A stretch of 64,000 nucleotides of DNA from Darksidea phi. Taxonomy: Eukaryota > Ascomycota > Dothideomycetes > Pleosporales > Lentitheciaceae. The position numbers and the translations under genes are program-made. Below the pieces are notes generated by a model. That model saw nothing but the letters and a program-made list of their open reading frames with translations, searched no databases and had not been told where the DNA came from. The stretch spans positions 558,001 to 622,000 of the forward strand of contig JASJFT010000003.1 of assembly GCA_030770425.1 (NCBI GenBank), read 5' to 3'. This document shows positions 1 through 10,301 of this stretch, in pieces (within the stretch, counting starts at the first letter, position 1; every line of letters starts with the position of its first letter).

Positions 1-505
1 TGTCGCCAATCTTTGCGCCCGCCGCTTGAACCTGCCCGATGCTCATCGTCGGTTTACCTTTGTTTTCTTTGACGAGTTGGTCCGGATCATACAACGTCCG
101 CCCGGTTCTGACGAGAACCTCGACACCCGCATGTTTCGCTAATTCCATGACACTTGCATCTCGTTCCCTAGCATACGCGTCCGTATCCTTCTCGAAGACC
201 AGATGCGTGATCTTCCATTCCTTGAACAGCTTCGGGAACAGAGTCTGCGGCGCTTCTCGTATAAGGAGAAGCTTTGACTTGGGATTTAGCTTCGTGATAG
301 ACCTTGATAGGTCATTTTGACAATCAAGCAGGAACTTCCAGCGGTTAGGGCCGACGCGTGCGCGGTATACATAATGGGGATCCCAAGTCCAGATGGGATA
401 GAGACATTCCGGCTCCAGGTCTAAAGCTGCTTTGAGGGCCGGAGAGTCGTGCAAACGCAGGTCCGTGCGGAACCAATATATCACGCGCGACTTGGGCTTT
501 GGCAT
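1..505 (-). CDS. Cryptochrome/photolyase family protein, N-terminal part (cut by window edge)
   Basis: The minus strand is open from the ATG at 505 to the window edge (168 codons). The protein opens with M-P-K-P-K-S-R-V-I-Y-W-F-R-T-D-L-R-L-H-D, the classic photolyase start, followed by the P-A-L-K-A-A-L and W-D-P-H-Y signatures of the N-terminal Rossmann-like antenna domain. The FAD-binding domain lies outside, so repair of CPD, repair of (6-4) products and a pure photoreceptor role cannot be separated. The W-T-W-D-P-H-Y and R-V-G-P-N-R-W-K-F stretches resemble the animal/fungal (6-4) photolyase and cryptochrome branch; this is from family memory. It is divergent from glycogenin, with a 1.1 kb spacer. 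No intron is visible in this part. Confidence 0.85.
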   Translation of the reverse strand, partial: MPKPKSRVIYWFRTDLRLHDSPALKAALDLEPECLYPIWTWDPHYVYRARVGPNRWKFLLDCQNDLSRSITKLNPKSKLLLIREAPQTLFPKLFKEWKITHLVFEKDTDAYARERDASVMELAKHAGVEVLVRTGRTLYDPDQLVKENKGKPTMSIGQVQAAGAKIGD

Positions 506-1647
506 TGTCGCCGTGATTGTACCAACATTTGACGTGCAACTAGACTTGTAATGCGAACTATGGGTGGGCTGGAAATCTTAACTGACAGAATTGCACAAAG
601 AGGAAGGAATTCGATAGAAGCTAGGAAAGGATAATGAACGAAACGTGCTTGACAAAAGAATAGTAGTGGAAATCATGCTGTCATAGATCTCCGAGCTGAG
701 CTTAGCGTCTCGCTTATCTCAAAGAGGTTTGGCGGGCCAATCGGACTCTTTGTTTTGCGGGGGAGGGATCGTTCGTGTGAATCTTATGGCATCGAAGGTT
801 CAGCTCAAGAAATTAACGGGGGCTCGAGAGGAATTAAGGTCTCTCGAAGTAAACGGCGTACTATAGCCATGCAGCTATCAGGTACGAAACCTCCGACAAC
901 GTGCTTGAGCGCACCGCATGCCGCGTAAGCGCCGGCGTACTGTTACCATAATCTGGGGCAGATTGACACAGCAACGTTGCGCCATGTGCCATGTGCCGTA
1001 AACCCCAGCGCAGTTTATGCCGTATCGTCGCGGCCGTATTGCAGTCGCCAGGATGGGCCTATCGTCGTGATGCTCAGCTGGTCGACACGCTGTCGTCGAT
1101 GGAGCGTGTGCCACGAAGAGAACGTGCTAAAATGAGTCCAAGGGTCTAAGGACGATGCCAGAACGGAGGCGTATTGAAGAGTTCGTGAGAGATGACAAGC
1201 AGCCTCGGGTGGGTCTAGCGGATCACACTTTCACCGTTACAGCCAGGCTGCCGCCTCGTTCGGCTTGGCCTTGTTCATCCCGGCCCATGCGCAAGCTCCG
1301 CCCGTGCCATGAGCCCGTGTCTGCAGAGCTCATCTACGTGTTGCCGTCGCGAAAACACTTTCAATTCGCGAGGATTTCCATCAATTCACCTCTCTCGACA
1401 TCGGTGCTCATCTTCTACAGCTCCGCATTCACAAGAATGACTCTTTGTTTATGTTGGTAGTTCCTGCACGGCATATTGGCCTGTCTTGGGTACAGCAACC
1501 GCTGCGATCGGCACAGCTTCATACGTCGAGATAGCGGGGAAGCTTGCTGCAGCTGTGTCACCCGGCCACGCCAGCGGGACACTCGATTGTCTTGGTCTTC
1601 TTGCTCAAAGACATTCTGCTCTCTCGCTCTTCGTAACTACCGCCAAT
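506..1647. other. Intergenic region between photolyase and glycogenin
   Basis: This 1.1 kb divergent spacer must hold both promoters. Only short, unconvincing open frames are present. I recognise no RNA gene or repeat. Confidence 0.5.
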
Positions 1648-4571
1648 ATGGCGAAACCGCTGGAAGATGTGTACTGCACGGTAAGCTTTTCCCTCGTCGT
1701 ACAAGCACGCGAGCTAACCGCCCTGCAGCTTCTCATGAGCGACTCCTACCTCCCAGGTATGTACTATCAAGGCACAAGTCGACTTCCAGCGCTTCCTATA
1801 CCCGCAGGTTGCCCGGAAGAATTCTATACGTAGAATATATCGACACTAACGTCGTTCTGTTTTCTAGGAGCCGCCGTCCTTGCACATTCCCTTCGCGATG
1901 CCGGTACCACGAAGAAGCTGGCAGTCCTCGTTACGCTGGACACGCTGTCCGCAGCTACGATCACCGAGTTGCGATCGCTATATGACTACCTGATACCGGT
2001 AGAGCGCATACGGAACCCCAGCCCGGCCAACTTGTTCCTCATGGGCCGCTCCGATCTCTTATACGCCTTCACAAAGATTGCGCTCTGGAGGCAGACGCAG
2101 TTTCGCAAGATCGTATACCTCGACGCCGATGTAGTCGCGCTCAAGGCTCTCGACGAGCTGTTTGCGATTGAAGCCCCGTTCGCCGCTGCCCCGGATATTG
2201 GCTGGCCAGACGCTTTCAACACGGGTGTCATGGTTCTCACACCCAATATGGGCGAGTACTGGGCATTGCAGACCTTGGCCGCGACCGGTGACAGCTTTGA
2301 CGGTGCCGACCAGGGCCTGCTGAACCAGTACTACGAGAACCGCGGTTGGCACCGTCTCAAGTTCACCTACAATTGCACGCCGAATGCACAATACCAGTGG
2401 GAGCCCGCATACCGATATTACAAGAGAGATATCAGTGCTGTGCATTTCATTGGCAAAGACAAGCCATGGCGCACCGGGCGGAAGGGCCCCAGCGGGTTCG
2501 GTGTCTACAACGAGCTCCTCGGTCGGTGGTGGGCAGTGTATGACAGGCATCTCAAACAGGCATCAGCTCCACATACTCCTCACCCAGGATCGGCAGCTGG
2601 ACGCCGTTCGTCGGCCAGTCGAGGATATGTGCATGGTGAGAAGACGAGTGCAGATTTGAGCACTACCTCTACCCAGCATATTACTCCCGTGCCTGAGACA
2701 GTGGTTGAGCCTGAAGCCCCTGCCATCACCCATCATATTACTCCCGTACCTAAGACAGTGGTTGAGCCTGAAGTTCCTGCCATCACCCATCATATTACTC
2801 CCGTGCCTGAGGCGGTAGTTGAGCCTGAAGCCCCTGCCACCACCACCGAGATTCCCCTGTCCGACCCTGGTGAAGTGTATGAGAATATTGACCAAGGTGT
2901 GACAGAGCCCACCCCGACAGTCCAGCAGCGCAAGTTCTCCGCTCCACAGATGGCATGGGACGCGACGAGGTGAGATAGGCCTAGTATGATGAAGAACATC
3001 GCTGATGACAACAACAGATCCGAGCCGCCGGTAGATGCCGTTCCAGAGGCTGCGAACTTCCCTACCGAAACGTACGTTTTCAGCGAAAGCCACGACCTCT
3101 TCAAAGCACCACAGTCATACCCAGCGCCCCCCCAGGATATGTGGTACCAGGTACCCGAGGAGACGCCTAAGCCCACTGAGCCGCCGAAACCTATCTTCCC
3201 ATGGGAGCAAGAAACAGACCGGCCAAAAGCCACACGTGTGTTTGCCGAAGACTTGTCACCGGAGCCTACACCTGCGCCAGCGGAGCCAGCGCACTCGATG
3301 CCAACACATCCATTCTCGACCGTTCATTACCAGACGGAGGGAGATTCAAGAATTGGAGAAGTAGCAGCGCCTGAACCTAGTAGCCCTCAACGCGCTTCTC
3401 CCAAAACTGCTGACGAGCAATGGCAGGCGTTCCAGCAAAGTAACGTTAATGCGTGGGACAGCGTGCCAGGAATCCATAGCTATGTGCGGGCGGTTATGGA
3501 TAACCAGGCCCGTTGGGGCAAAACACAAGTAATACACCATGCGGACGGCCCAGATCAAGTTCTCTCCCCGGCTATAACCCGAAAGAATCGCCGCGAGAGC
3601 CTTATTCTGACCGACTTTCCCACCGCGGTAGAACGGCCGAGCCTACCGGTAACCCCTGCAGCTGTGCCTCGACCATCGTTTTGGAGCGAGGAGAGGGATG
3701 AGCAAGGAGAGCTCCCCCAAGCCGAGGGAGTACCTGATCAAGCACAATGGGTATGTCCCCAATGTGGGTTTTCCTCTGTTAGCGAGTCAGATTTCCGTCG
3801 TCCTTCTCGCCAGCAGACTTCCCCTATTATTACCACATCCACTACGACGTCTCCGCCGGCTATCACCTCAGAAGTTGTTGTAGAATCTCCGAAAACTCAA
3901 ACCGAACGTCCTGAAGAAGTCGAAGTGCCCGAATCGACGGCTAGCTCACCTAAGCCTACGGCCAGCCCACCCAAGCTAAACCCTCGAAGTGGCATTAGCC
4001 CTCGGGGAGCCCCTCTAGCATCTTTGACCGACCCATCGCTTCTTGAGCATCACGCACATGTTTCTGGCTCCAGCGCGCCCCCTACATTTGCATCTGCATC
4101 TGCGTCTGATATTCCGAACGTTGCTGCATCTTCATCATAATTATTTGCATATATACATACATTATCCGACTACAAGCATGCACATGCTGACATGGCATCA
4201 ACTTCAAGAACCCCGAAGAGAGGCTTGACCAGCTACGACGGTCCTCGCTCGTCGAATTCGAACATCTCAAACAGCCGGACCACCCGATAGCCCCCATGAG
4301 AGAGCTACCGGAGCATTCCGTCGGCATACTCGGAACGGCGGCTCATCATCACGTACAGATGAACGAGGGCAATCAGGTTCGGGATAATGATGGTGCGGCG
4401 GATGCAAAGAGCAAGGAAACGACGGTGGCCGAGAATCCTACAGCGCGGTCTGTACCTGGCAAACCGTTGTTTAAAGCGCCGGACTTCGGCGCAGATGGAG
4501 CAAACGACAAGAAGATGGATGACCTTCCACCGAGAGAGGACGTGCTTAGTCCTACGCAGACCCGAGCGTAG
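1648..4571 (+). CDS. Glycogenin (self-glucosylating initiator of glycogen synthesis)
   Basis: Glycogenin is a GT8 glycosyltransferase that glucosylates itself and primes glycogen synthase in the cytosol. Suggested exons are 1648-1680, 1729-1756, 1868-2969, 3018-4059 or 3018-4119, and 4209-4571. The first three introns have clean GT-AG ends (GTAAGC, GTATGT, GTGAGA donors) and keep the frame. The catalytic domain shows the Mn-binding D-A-D in V-Y-L-D-A-D-V-V, F-N-T-G-V-M-V and H-F-I-G-K-D-K-P-W. A long Pro/Thr-rich linker follows, with a threefold near-repeat H-H-I-T-P-V-P around 2675-2830. The fungal C-terminal block P-K-P-I-F-P-W-E is near 3190. The last exon encodes N-P-E-E-R-L-D-Q-L-R-R-S-S-L-V-E-F-E-H, a conserved tail that binds glycogen synthase. 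The donor for the last intron is weak (GTTTCT at 4060 or GTTGCT at 4120). If it is not used, the protein stops at 4140. Predicted length is about 855-875 residues. Confidence 0.88.
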
Positions 4572-4976
4572 AGCGTGCACCGATCGATTTCATATTCATA
4601 CGACGTATTTTTTTCTGTTGATATGAGCCTGCTGTTCTTGAGCCTGCTGTTCTTTAGCCTGCATTCCCATGTATTATTAGATGAATCTAGCCTAGCTCTT
4701 TGTTTTTCTTTTGGGGATCGATGTTGGCGAGGCTCGTTCAGACATTTTATGCTTTAGCGTTCGCGGTGGCTGTGTGTGGTTTGCATAGTTATGGAGCTAT
4801 TTTACCTGTGACTAGAATTCGATGTATCAATGTTCAACTCAGACATGCATATTCTTTCCAATAACTAAACGATTTACTACAACTGCTAGCTATGTGAGAC
4901 GTTGTTGTATCAGAAGCTTGGGCCAACCATTTTCACTTTTCCTCAGGGTATAGGCTGACGTTGCCTGAACACAGAA
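4572..4976. other. Intergenic region, glycogenin 3' end to DUG1 promoter
   Basis: This 405 bp stretch is T-rich after the stop, consistent with a 3' UTR, and then serves as the promoter of the next gene. No other feature is seen. Confidence 0.5.
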
Positions 4977-6702
4977 ATGCCCCGCATGCCCCTCCTTCCT
5001 GTCCTGCGGCGAACGACACGAGTCGCGCAGGCACCTTCCCTATTTACTAGAGCCCATCTTCCACCGAAGATAACCGCGCTACCCTTTCCACGGAGCGTAT
5101 CCGCCTGTTCTACATCGCACACATCTACCGCATCCCGATCTTTTACTTCGACACCCCCAATATATCGGCCGCCTGACCGGGTTTGGCCTTACCTATACAA
5201 ACCCTACGACGCGATGCCTCACCTCAAGCCCGTTTTCGAGCAGGTCGATAGCCTGCAGGAGAAGTTCATTAAGAGGCTGGAAGAGGCTGTTGCTATTCCG
5301 AGTATTAGCTCTGAAGATGAGCGGAGGCCGGATGTTGTCAAGGTACATTAAACACACTGTGGATAGGCACGATGACATGTGTTGACAAGACTTCCAGATG
5401 GGCCATTGGCTCGCCGACCAAATCAAAGCCCTCGGTGGCACCGTCGAGCTTCGCGAGCTCGGTAAGCAGCCCGGTCACGAGCACCTCAATCTTCCCCCGT
5501 GCCTACTAGGCCGATACGGCGACGACCCTAAGAAGCCCAACGTCCTCATCTACGGTCATTACGATGTACAGCCCGCGCAGAAGTCGGATGGATGGGCGAC
5601 AGACCCGTTCAAGTTGAGCATTGACGACAAGGGCCGCATGTATGGACGTGGTAGCACGGATGACAAGGGACCTGTTCTGGGCTGGTTGAACGCTATCGAG
5701 GCACATCAGAAGGCGGGTGTGGAGCTACCGGTCAACTTGATTATGTGCTTCGAGGGCATGGAGGAGAATGGATCGGAAGGACTGGATGACACTATCCGTG
5801 CGGAAGCGAAGAAGTTCTTCAAAGATGTTGATGTTGTGTGCATTTCGGACAACTACTGGCTAGGCACGGAGAAGCCTTGCTTGACATATGGTGTGCGCGG
5901 TTGCAACTACTATTCGATCGAGATCTCAGGGCCGGGCCAGGATTTGCACTCTGGTGTTTATGGCGGCATGACGCATGAGCCTATGACCGATCTAATCCGC
6001 ATCATGAGCTCGCTCGTAGACCCAGACGGTAAGATTCTGATCAAGGGCATCGATGACCTTGTAGCGCCTCTATCTGACGAGGAGGCCGCCCTCTACCCTC
6101 CCATTGCCTTTACGATGCAAGATCTGCACGAGTCACTAGGCAGTGAAGTCTCCATCTTCAACAACAAAGAGGACTCGCTCAAGCACAAGATGCGCTACCC
6201 CTCCCTCTCCCTTCACGGCATCGAAGGCGCCTTCTACACCCCCGGTGCAAAGACTGTTATACCCGCAAAAGTAATCGGCAAATTCTCCATCCGCACGGTG
6301 CCTAACATGGAGATCGACGCCGTCACCGAACTCGTCGAGAAGCACGTCAACGCCGAATTCGCCAAACTCAAGTCAAAGAACACGCTCAAGTTCCACATTG
6401 TGCACTGTGGAAAGTGGTGGGTCGAGGATCCCAATCATCCCAACTACACGGCTGCGGCGAAGGCGGTCGAGAGGGTGTATGGTGTCAAGCCCGATATGAC
6501 GAGAGAGGGTGGCAGTATCCCGGTTACATTGACGTTCCAGGAGGAGTTGAAGAAGAATGTGCTGTTACTGCCGATGGGGAGCTCAACGGATGCAGCGCAT
6601 TCAATCAACGAGAAGTTGGATAAGAGGAACTATATTGAGGGGACTAAGCTGTTGGGAGCGTATTTGCACTATGTGGCCGGCGAGCTGAAGCGCAATAGTT
6701 AG
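4977..6702 (+). CDS. dug1: Cys-Gly metallodipeptidase, M20A family (DUG1-like)
   Basis: This zinc dipeptidase cleaves Cys-Gly and other dipeptides in glutathione turnover. Exons are 4977-5342 and 5398-6702, with a 55-nt GTACAT-CAG phase-0 intron; the product is 556 residues. The M20 metal ligands are all visible: H in I-Y-G-H-Y-D-V-Q-P (about residue 176), the bridging D in S-T-D-D-K-G, the catalytic/ligand E pair in F-E-G-M-E-E-N-G-S-E-G, D in I-S-D-N-Y-W, and H in S-T-D-A-A-H-S. The dimerisation region with G-P-G-Q-D-L-H-S-G-V-Y-G-G is present. The first 79 residues are Arg/Ser/Thr-rich, have no acidic residues early, and look like a mitochondrial presequence. The internal Met at 5214 (M-P-H-L-K-P-V-F) matches the usual cytosolic start, so dual localisation from alternative starts is possible. 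Confidence 0.92.
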
Positions 6703-6982
6703 GTTTCGGAGCGTAGATGCATCTAAGTAGCGAAAATTTCTCGCGTCGGCGTACTGCTCTGTAACAAACCCGATGCAAACAAATCATCTGTATAAAAAGT
6801 CAAATGGTACCATTGAACCCTGACTCTCAGTCTCGGCTACGATATGACAGTTGCAGCATTCACGCATTGTCCAATCAGCGCGCCCCGGCCGGAACAACCC
6901 CATCCGACAAAACCCAACTTTCTCCTTCCCCGGCACCAGCATCAACCCATCCATCAGGCCCCGTCCTCTCCACCGTCTTACA

Positions 6983-7660
6983 ATGTCGACATGTAAAACC
7001 CTTACACGAATATGCCTAAACGCCCGCCAACAACAACCAACCCTCCTCCCACATCTCCAACGCCGCCATGAATCCTCAACGCGCCGTCACAAGAAACTCC
7101 TCGCCCTCCCCGAAGCCCCATCCTACACGCCCTCGCGCACCTCCCCAACGCTAATCTTCAACCCCCCATCTGCCGCTCCGAGCGTATACCACACGCCGCT
7201 GAAATTCCTCCCCAAAGACGATAAACGCCGCAACCTCTACGCAACACACATATCCAACACCACGCGCTCCGCACACCAATCTCGCACCCCAACAATAGCC
7301 ACGCCAGGGACACCGCTCCACCCCTCCCCATCAACCTCTGCATTCCTCCCTCCGCGCCCCTCCGCCTCCCTACCCCCCGCGCTACGCGCCCCGTACGAGA
7401 AAAAGTACCACCTGACGGACAGCGATATCGGCGAGATACAGCGGCTTAGGAGGCAGGATCCCGAGCGGTGGACGAGGGTGAAGTTGGCGGAGAAGTTTGG
7501 ATGTAGTCAGTTTTTCGTGGGCATGGTGGCTAAGCATGAGGGGAAGGCTGAGCGGGTCGAGAGGGAGCATGGGAGGAGTAGGGAGAGGTGGGGGAAGGTG
7601 AGGAGGGAAGCGAGGGAGGAGAGAGGGAGGAGGAAGGCGCTTTGGGGTGTTGATGCTTAG
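6983..7660 (+). CDS. mrpl20: Mitochondrial large ribosomal subunit protein MRPL20/mL58
   Basis: This is a single-exon protein of 225 residues. The frame is open further upstream (an ATG at 6851), but the start at 6983 (M-S-T-C-K-T-L-T-R-I-C) gives an amphipathic Arg-rich mitochondrial presequence and is preferred. A Pro/Ser/Thr-rich middle leads into the family core around residues 140-180: H-L-T-D-S-D-I-G-E-I, then R-R-Q-D-P-E-R-W-T-R-V-K-L-A-E-K-F-G-C-S followed by Q-F-F-V-G. The C-terminus is a basic helix rich in R, E and K. These blocks are those I know from fungal mrpl20 (mL58). It starts only about 280 bp after the DUG1 stop, in the same direction. Confidence 0.82.
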   Translation: MSTCKTLTRICLNARQQQPTLLPHLQRRHESSTRRHKKLLALPEAPSYTPSRTSPTLIFNPPSAAPSVYHTPLKFLPKDDKRRNLYATHISNTTRSAHQSRTPTIATPGTPLHPSPSTSAFLPPRPSASLPPALRAPYEKKYHLTDSDIGEIQRLRRQDPERWTRVKLAEKFGCSQFFVGMVAKHEGKAERVEREHGRSRERWGKVRREAREERGRRKALWGVDA

Positions 7661-8020
7661 GGGTGTATGGGGGATGGGACGGGAAGGGAAGTATGGTGAG
7701 AGGGTGTGGGAAGACGCTGCCGAGACTACGGGGAAATGTGAAAAGAATGGTGCGATGGTTTACGGAACCAGAACTGTATAATGGCGGCTAAGGGTGTACG
7801 ATATGGCATCTAGACGGGTTCGCATGTGTATGCATAGTTAAGGAACTACGAAGGCTGTACATTTTCTGTGTACCATATACCATTTATATTCAATGGACCA
7901 GTAAATATCATACAATGCTCAACCCGGAGTAGTAGCACCCAACGCACACGAATAGCGGGCACATCGTATCGAGACTAGAACGGAAACATAGATTACAAGC
8001 CGGACATCTACCCATCACCC
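7661..8020. other. Convergent intergenic region
   Basis: This 360 bp holds the 3' ends of two convergent genes (mrpl20 and the XRCC2-like gene). Nothing else is seen. Confidence 0.5.
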
Positions 8021-9344
8021 TCACCCCTCCCTTCTCTCAACCACAACTCCCCCACCACCGCCACCACCGCTGCTCACAACCCGAAAAACAAAGCCCTCTC
8101 CCTCCCCCTCCACCCTTCCTGTACCCCTACCAACCTTCCACGCCTCAAACCTCCCCCGACTAACAACTTCCCACCTTTGCTTCCTCTCCGCTTCCGCCTC
8201 CTCGATGCTCAGCCCCGGTGCGAACTTGAGGACTTCGACGCGGCGGACTGCTAGACGGGTGATTTGGGGTTGGGTGGTGTGGTGGTTATTGGTAGTTTGG
8301 GTAGTGGAGTGGGTAGTGGTGGTAAGAGGCCATGATGTGGGAAGAGCGGGGCGGAAGGAGGATGGTGTTGTGCTACGTGTTGTTAGGATGAGGTTTGTTG
8401 AGAGGAGGGTGGCGAGAGTGAGGAGGGAGGTTGTTAGGTGGGCTGATGCTGTGCTTAGAGGGTTGTTGCTCAGCGATATGGCGGTAGAGGTAGAGGTAGC
8501 TCGGATTTCCGAAGTAAAAAAATCGACATCTTCGAGGATTATAGCGTGGATATGGCGGTTTGTCGAGTAGTGGCGTGAGGCGTCGAAAAGGTATATTTGT
8601 AGCGAGTGGAGTGTTGCCAGGAGGGTTTGCCAGGTTGTGGGGCGGAAGATGTGGACGTGTGATAGATTTGTTTCTACACACTCTATAATCTCTTTTTTTG
8701 ACTTCTCGTCGTGGATGCCTTTGCCTGCTTCGTGGAAGGCGGTTATTATGTGGGATAGCATTACCTCTGCTAGTCTGGGGACGCTGAAATGCGAGAGCGG
8801 ATCGAAGAGGACGATAGCGCCATTTGCTCCGTTTAGGGGGATGCTGGAGAGGCTAGAGGGAAGGACAGCGAGCGTGGTTATGAGGTGGATTAGGGATGTT
8901 TTGCCGGCGCCGGAGGGGTGGTGTGTATATGGTGGGGCTACGAGTTCGAGGATGTGGGTGCTTGGTTTCTTTTCTGGCGTGGTAAGGCTAGGAGTGGGAT
9001 CTCGAACTGACTGAGAGGGTTGTGGGTTTGGGTTCCATAGGTCGTCGTCTTGAGGTTGTTGCTGGTGTTGTGCTTGTTGTGGTGGAATTACTGTTGGCGT
9101 TGCAGATGGGAGGAGGGCGTCTAGTTCCGGGATACCGAAGACCTTCCTTTTCTCGCCAGCCGGTATAGCAAGTTCTCTTAAAGAACTCAGAATCTACCGT
9201 TCAATCAGCCCGCTCCATCCTTTGAGAAAAAAATTGATGGGCATGAAATACCTCGTTCAACCCCTCCACCCTAACGTCCCCCAACAACCTCTCACCTAAC
9301 CTCCTCGCCCTATCTCCACCTCCATCACCGCCCATCCCACTCAT
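8021..9344 (-). CDS. XRCC2-like RAD51-paralogue DNA repair protein
   Basis: This RecA/RAD51-superfamily ATPase is most like XRCC2, which acts in homologous recombination. The main exon is open from about 9190 to 8021. It carries the N-terminal block F-G-I-P-E-L-D-A-L-L, a Walker A-like P-S-G-A-G-K-T-S, I-V-L-F-D-P-L-S-H-F, V-H-I-F-R-P-T-T-W-Q-T-L-L-A-T-L-H-S-L and a Walker B-like H-A-I-I-L-E-D-V-D-F-F. The first Gly of a standard Walker A is His. The C-terminal third is low complexity (Thr/Ser, then Gly-rich). A first exon 9252-9344 encodes M-S-G-M-G and R-L-G-E-R-L-L-G-D-V, and ends at a GTATTT donor in phase 0. The matching acceptor (TAG at 9195) leads out of frame by one base because of an A4 run at about 9180-9183. 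The 5' structure is therefore uncertain and could be a sequence error, a true frameshift or a different splice. Confidence 0.68.
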
Positions 9345-9388
9345 CCTCCTCTTTGCCTGCCCCCGTCATCAACAAACGCCCATAAAAA
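9345..9388. promoter_or_regulatory. 44-bp divergent spacer between XRCC2-like gene and SOM1
   Basis: The two predicted start codons (9344 on minus, 9389 on plus) lie only 44 bp apart. The promoters and 5' UTRs must overlap the partner gene's 5' region. No known regulatory motif is recognised in the spacer. Confidence 0.4.
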
Positions 9389-9778
9389 ATGTCCCCACCC
9401 ACACACACAATTCCCCTCTCAGAGCTAGACTCCAGGCTAAACACGCTGCCGTCAGGCAAACAACGCAAACCGCCCGTCAAACTCTCGACCTGCGCTCTAA
9501 AAGAGCTGGTGCAGTATAAATGCAACGCGGAGATGCCCAAGAAGGGCGCACAGCCGCTGGTAGTGTGTGAGCCCGTTGTACGGTTGTTCAGGCAGTAAGT
9601 CGTTCGATAACCAAGTTCGAAATTGAAGCTGCGAGGCTTGGCGTTGATATTACGCGCTGACGGAAGGTTTATGTTTGCGAAAGAGAATGCGCTAATGATT
9701 GTCAGGTGTGCGGATGGTCTGCATGTTGAGACGACGGCTTGGGAGGGGTGGAAGGCGGGGCAGGAGAGGGAGGGGTAG
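9389..9778 (+). CDS. som1: Mitochondrial inner-membrane peptidase accessory subunit Som1
   Basis: This small 92-residue protein belongs to the IMP (inner membrane peptidase) complex, in which Som1 supports Imp1 processing of mitochondrial inner-membrane proteins. Exons are 9389-9594 and 9706-9778 with a GTAAGT donor and CAG acceptor in phase 2. Family features are the central C-A-L-K-E-L-V-Q-Y-K-C, then V-V-C-E-P-V-V-R-L-F-R-Q-C-A-D-G across the splice, and the end block V-E-T-T-A-W-E. Conserved Cys residues fit the family. The splice is strongly supported because it restores the R-Q-C-A-D-G-L motif. Confidence 0.85.
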
Positions 9779-10301
9779 TGCGCGGCGCTTGGTGTAGGGA
9801 ATGACGGCTCCATACGAAGGAAGCTTCAAATGCGCACACAAACGCGTTGAGAGCGAGCGAAGAGGCGCAAATCATCAATTACAAAGCTGCCGAAATCTGA
9901 ATCCAGTGCGGGGTTCAATAGACAAGTATCATGTCACGATAGGATGCTCCATATAGGGCCTCACATCACAACTAGAACAGCACCATATTCTTTCCAAAAC
10001 GTCTTTATGAATTCGAAAAGGTGGAGGTGACGCGACACTAACCTCCCTCGCCACACCCGTAATAGTAGTACAACTATGGAACCCAAAACCATTAAAGACG
10101 CCTCGGAAATGCTCATCCGAAATCCTGTGTAGAAATGCATCCAGTACCCAGAAAACGCCTTCGCTGAAGATGCTATGCCAATTAGTGATTTTTACAAAAC
10201 GCCCTCCAATTCTTGCTTGAGTGCGGAAACGGACTCGACTTTAACTCCTTTGGAGGCTATAATTCGCTAACGCTGCGCGGGCAAGCAAGACATGTCGAGG
10301 C
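9779..10301. other. Convergent intergenic region, SOM1 / TAF8
   Basis: This 523 bp lies between two convergent genes. No convincing ORF, repeat or RNA gene is seen. Confidence 0.45.

Noticed and set aside
8205..8570. 121-codon plus-strand frame inside the XRCC2-like gene
   Set aside because: Antisense of the coding exon, made of V/W/R-rich text from the Thr/Ser low-complexity part; no domain.
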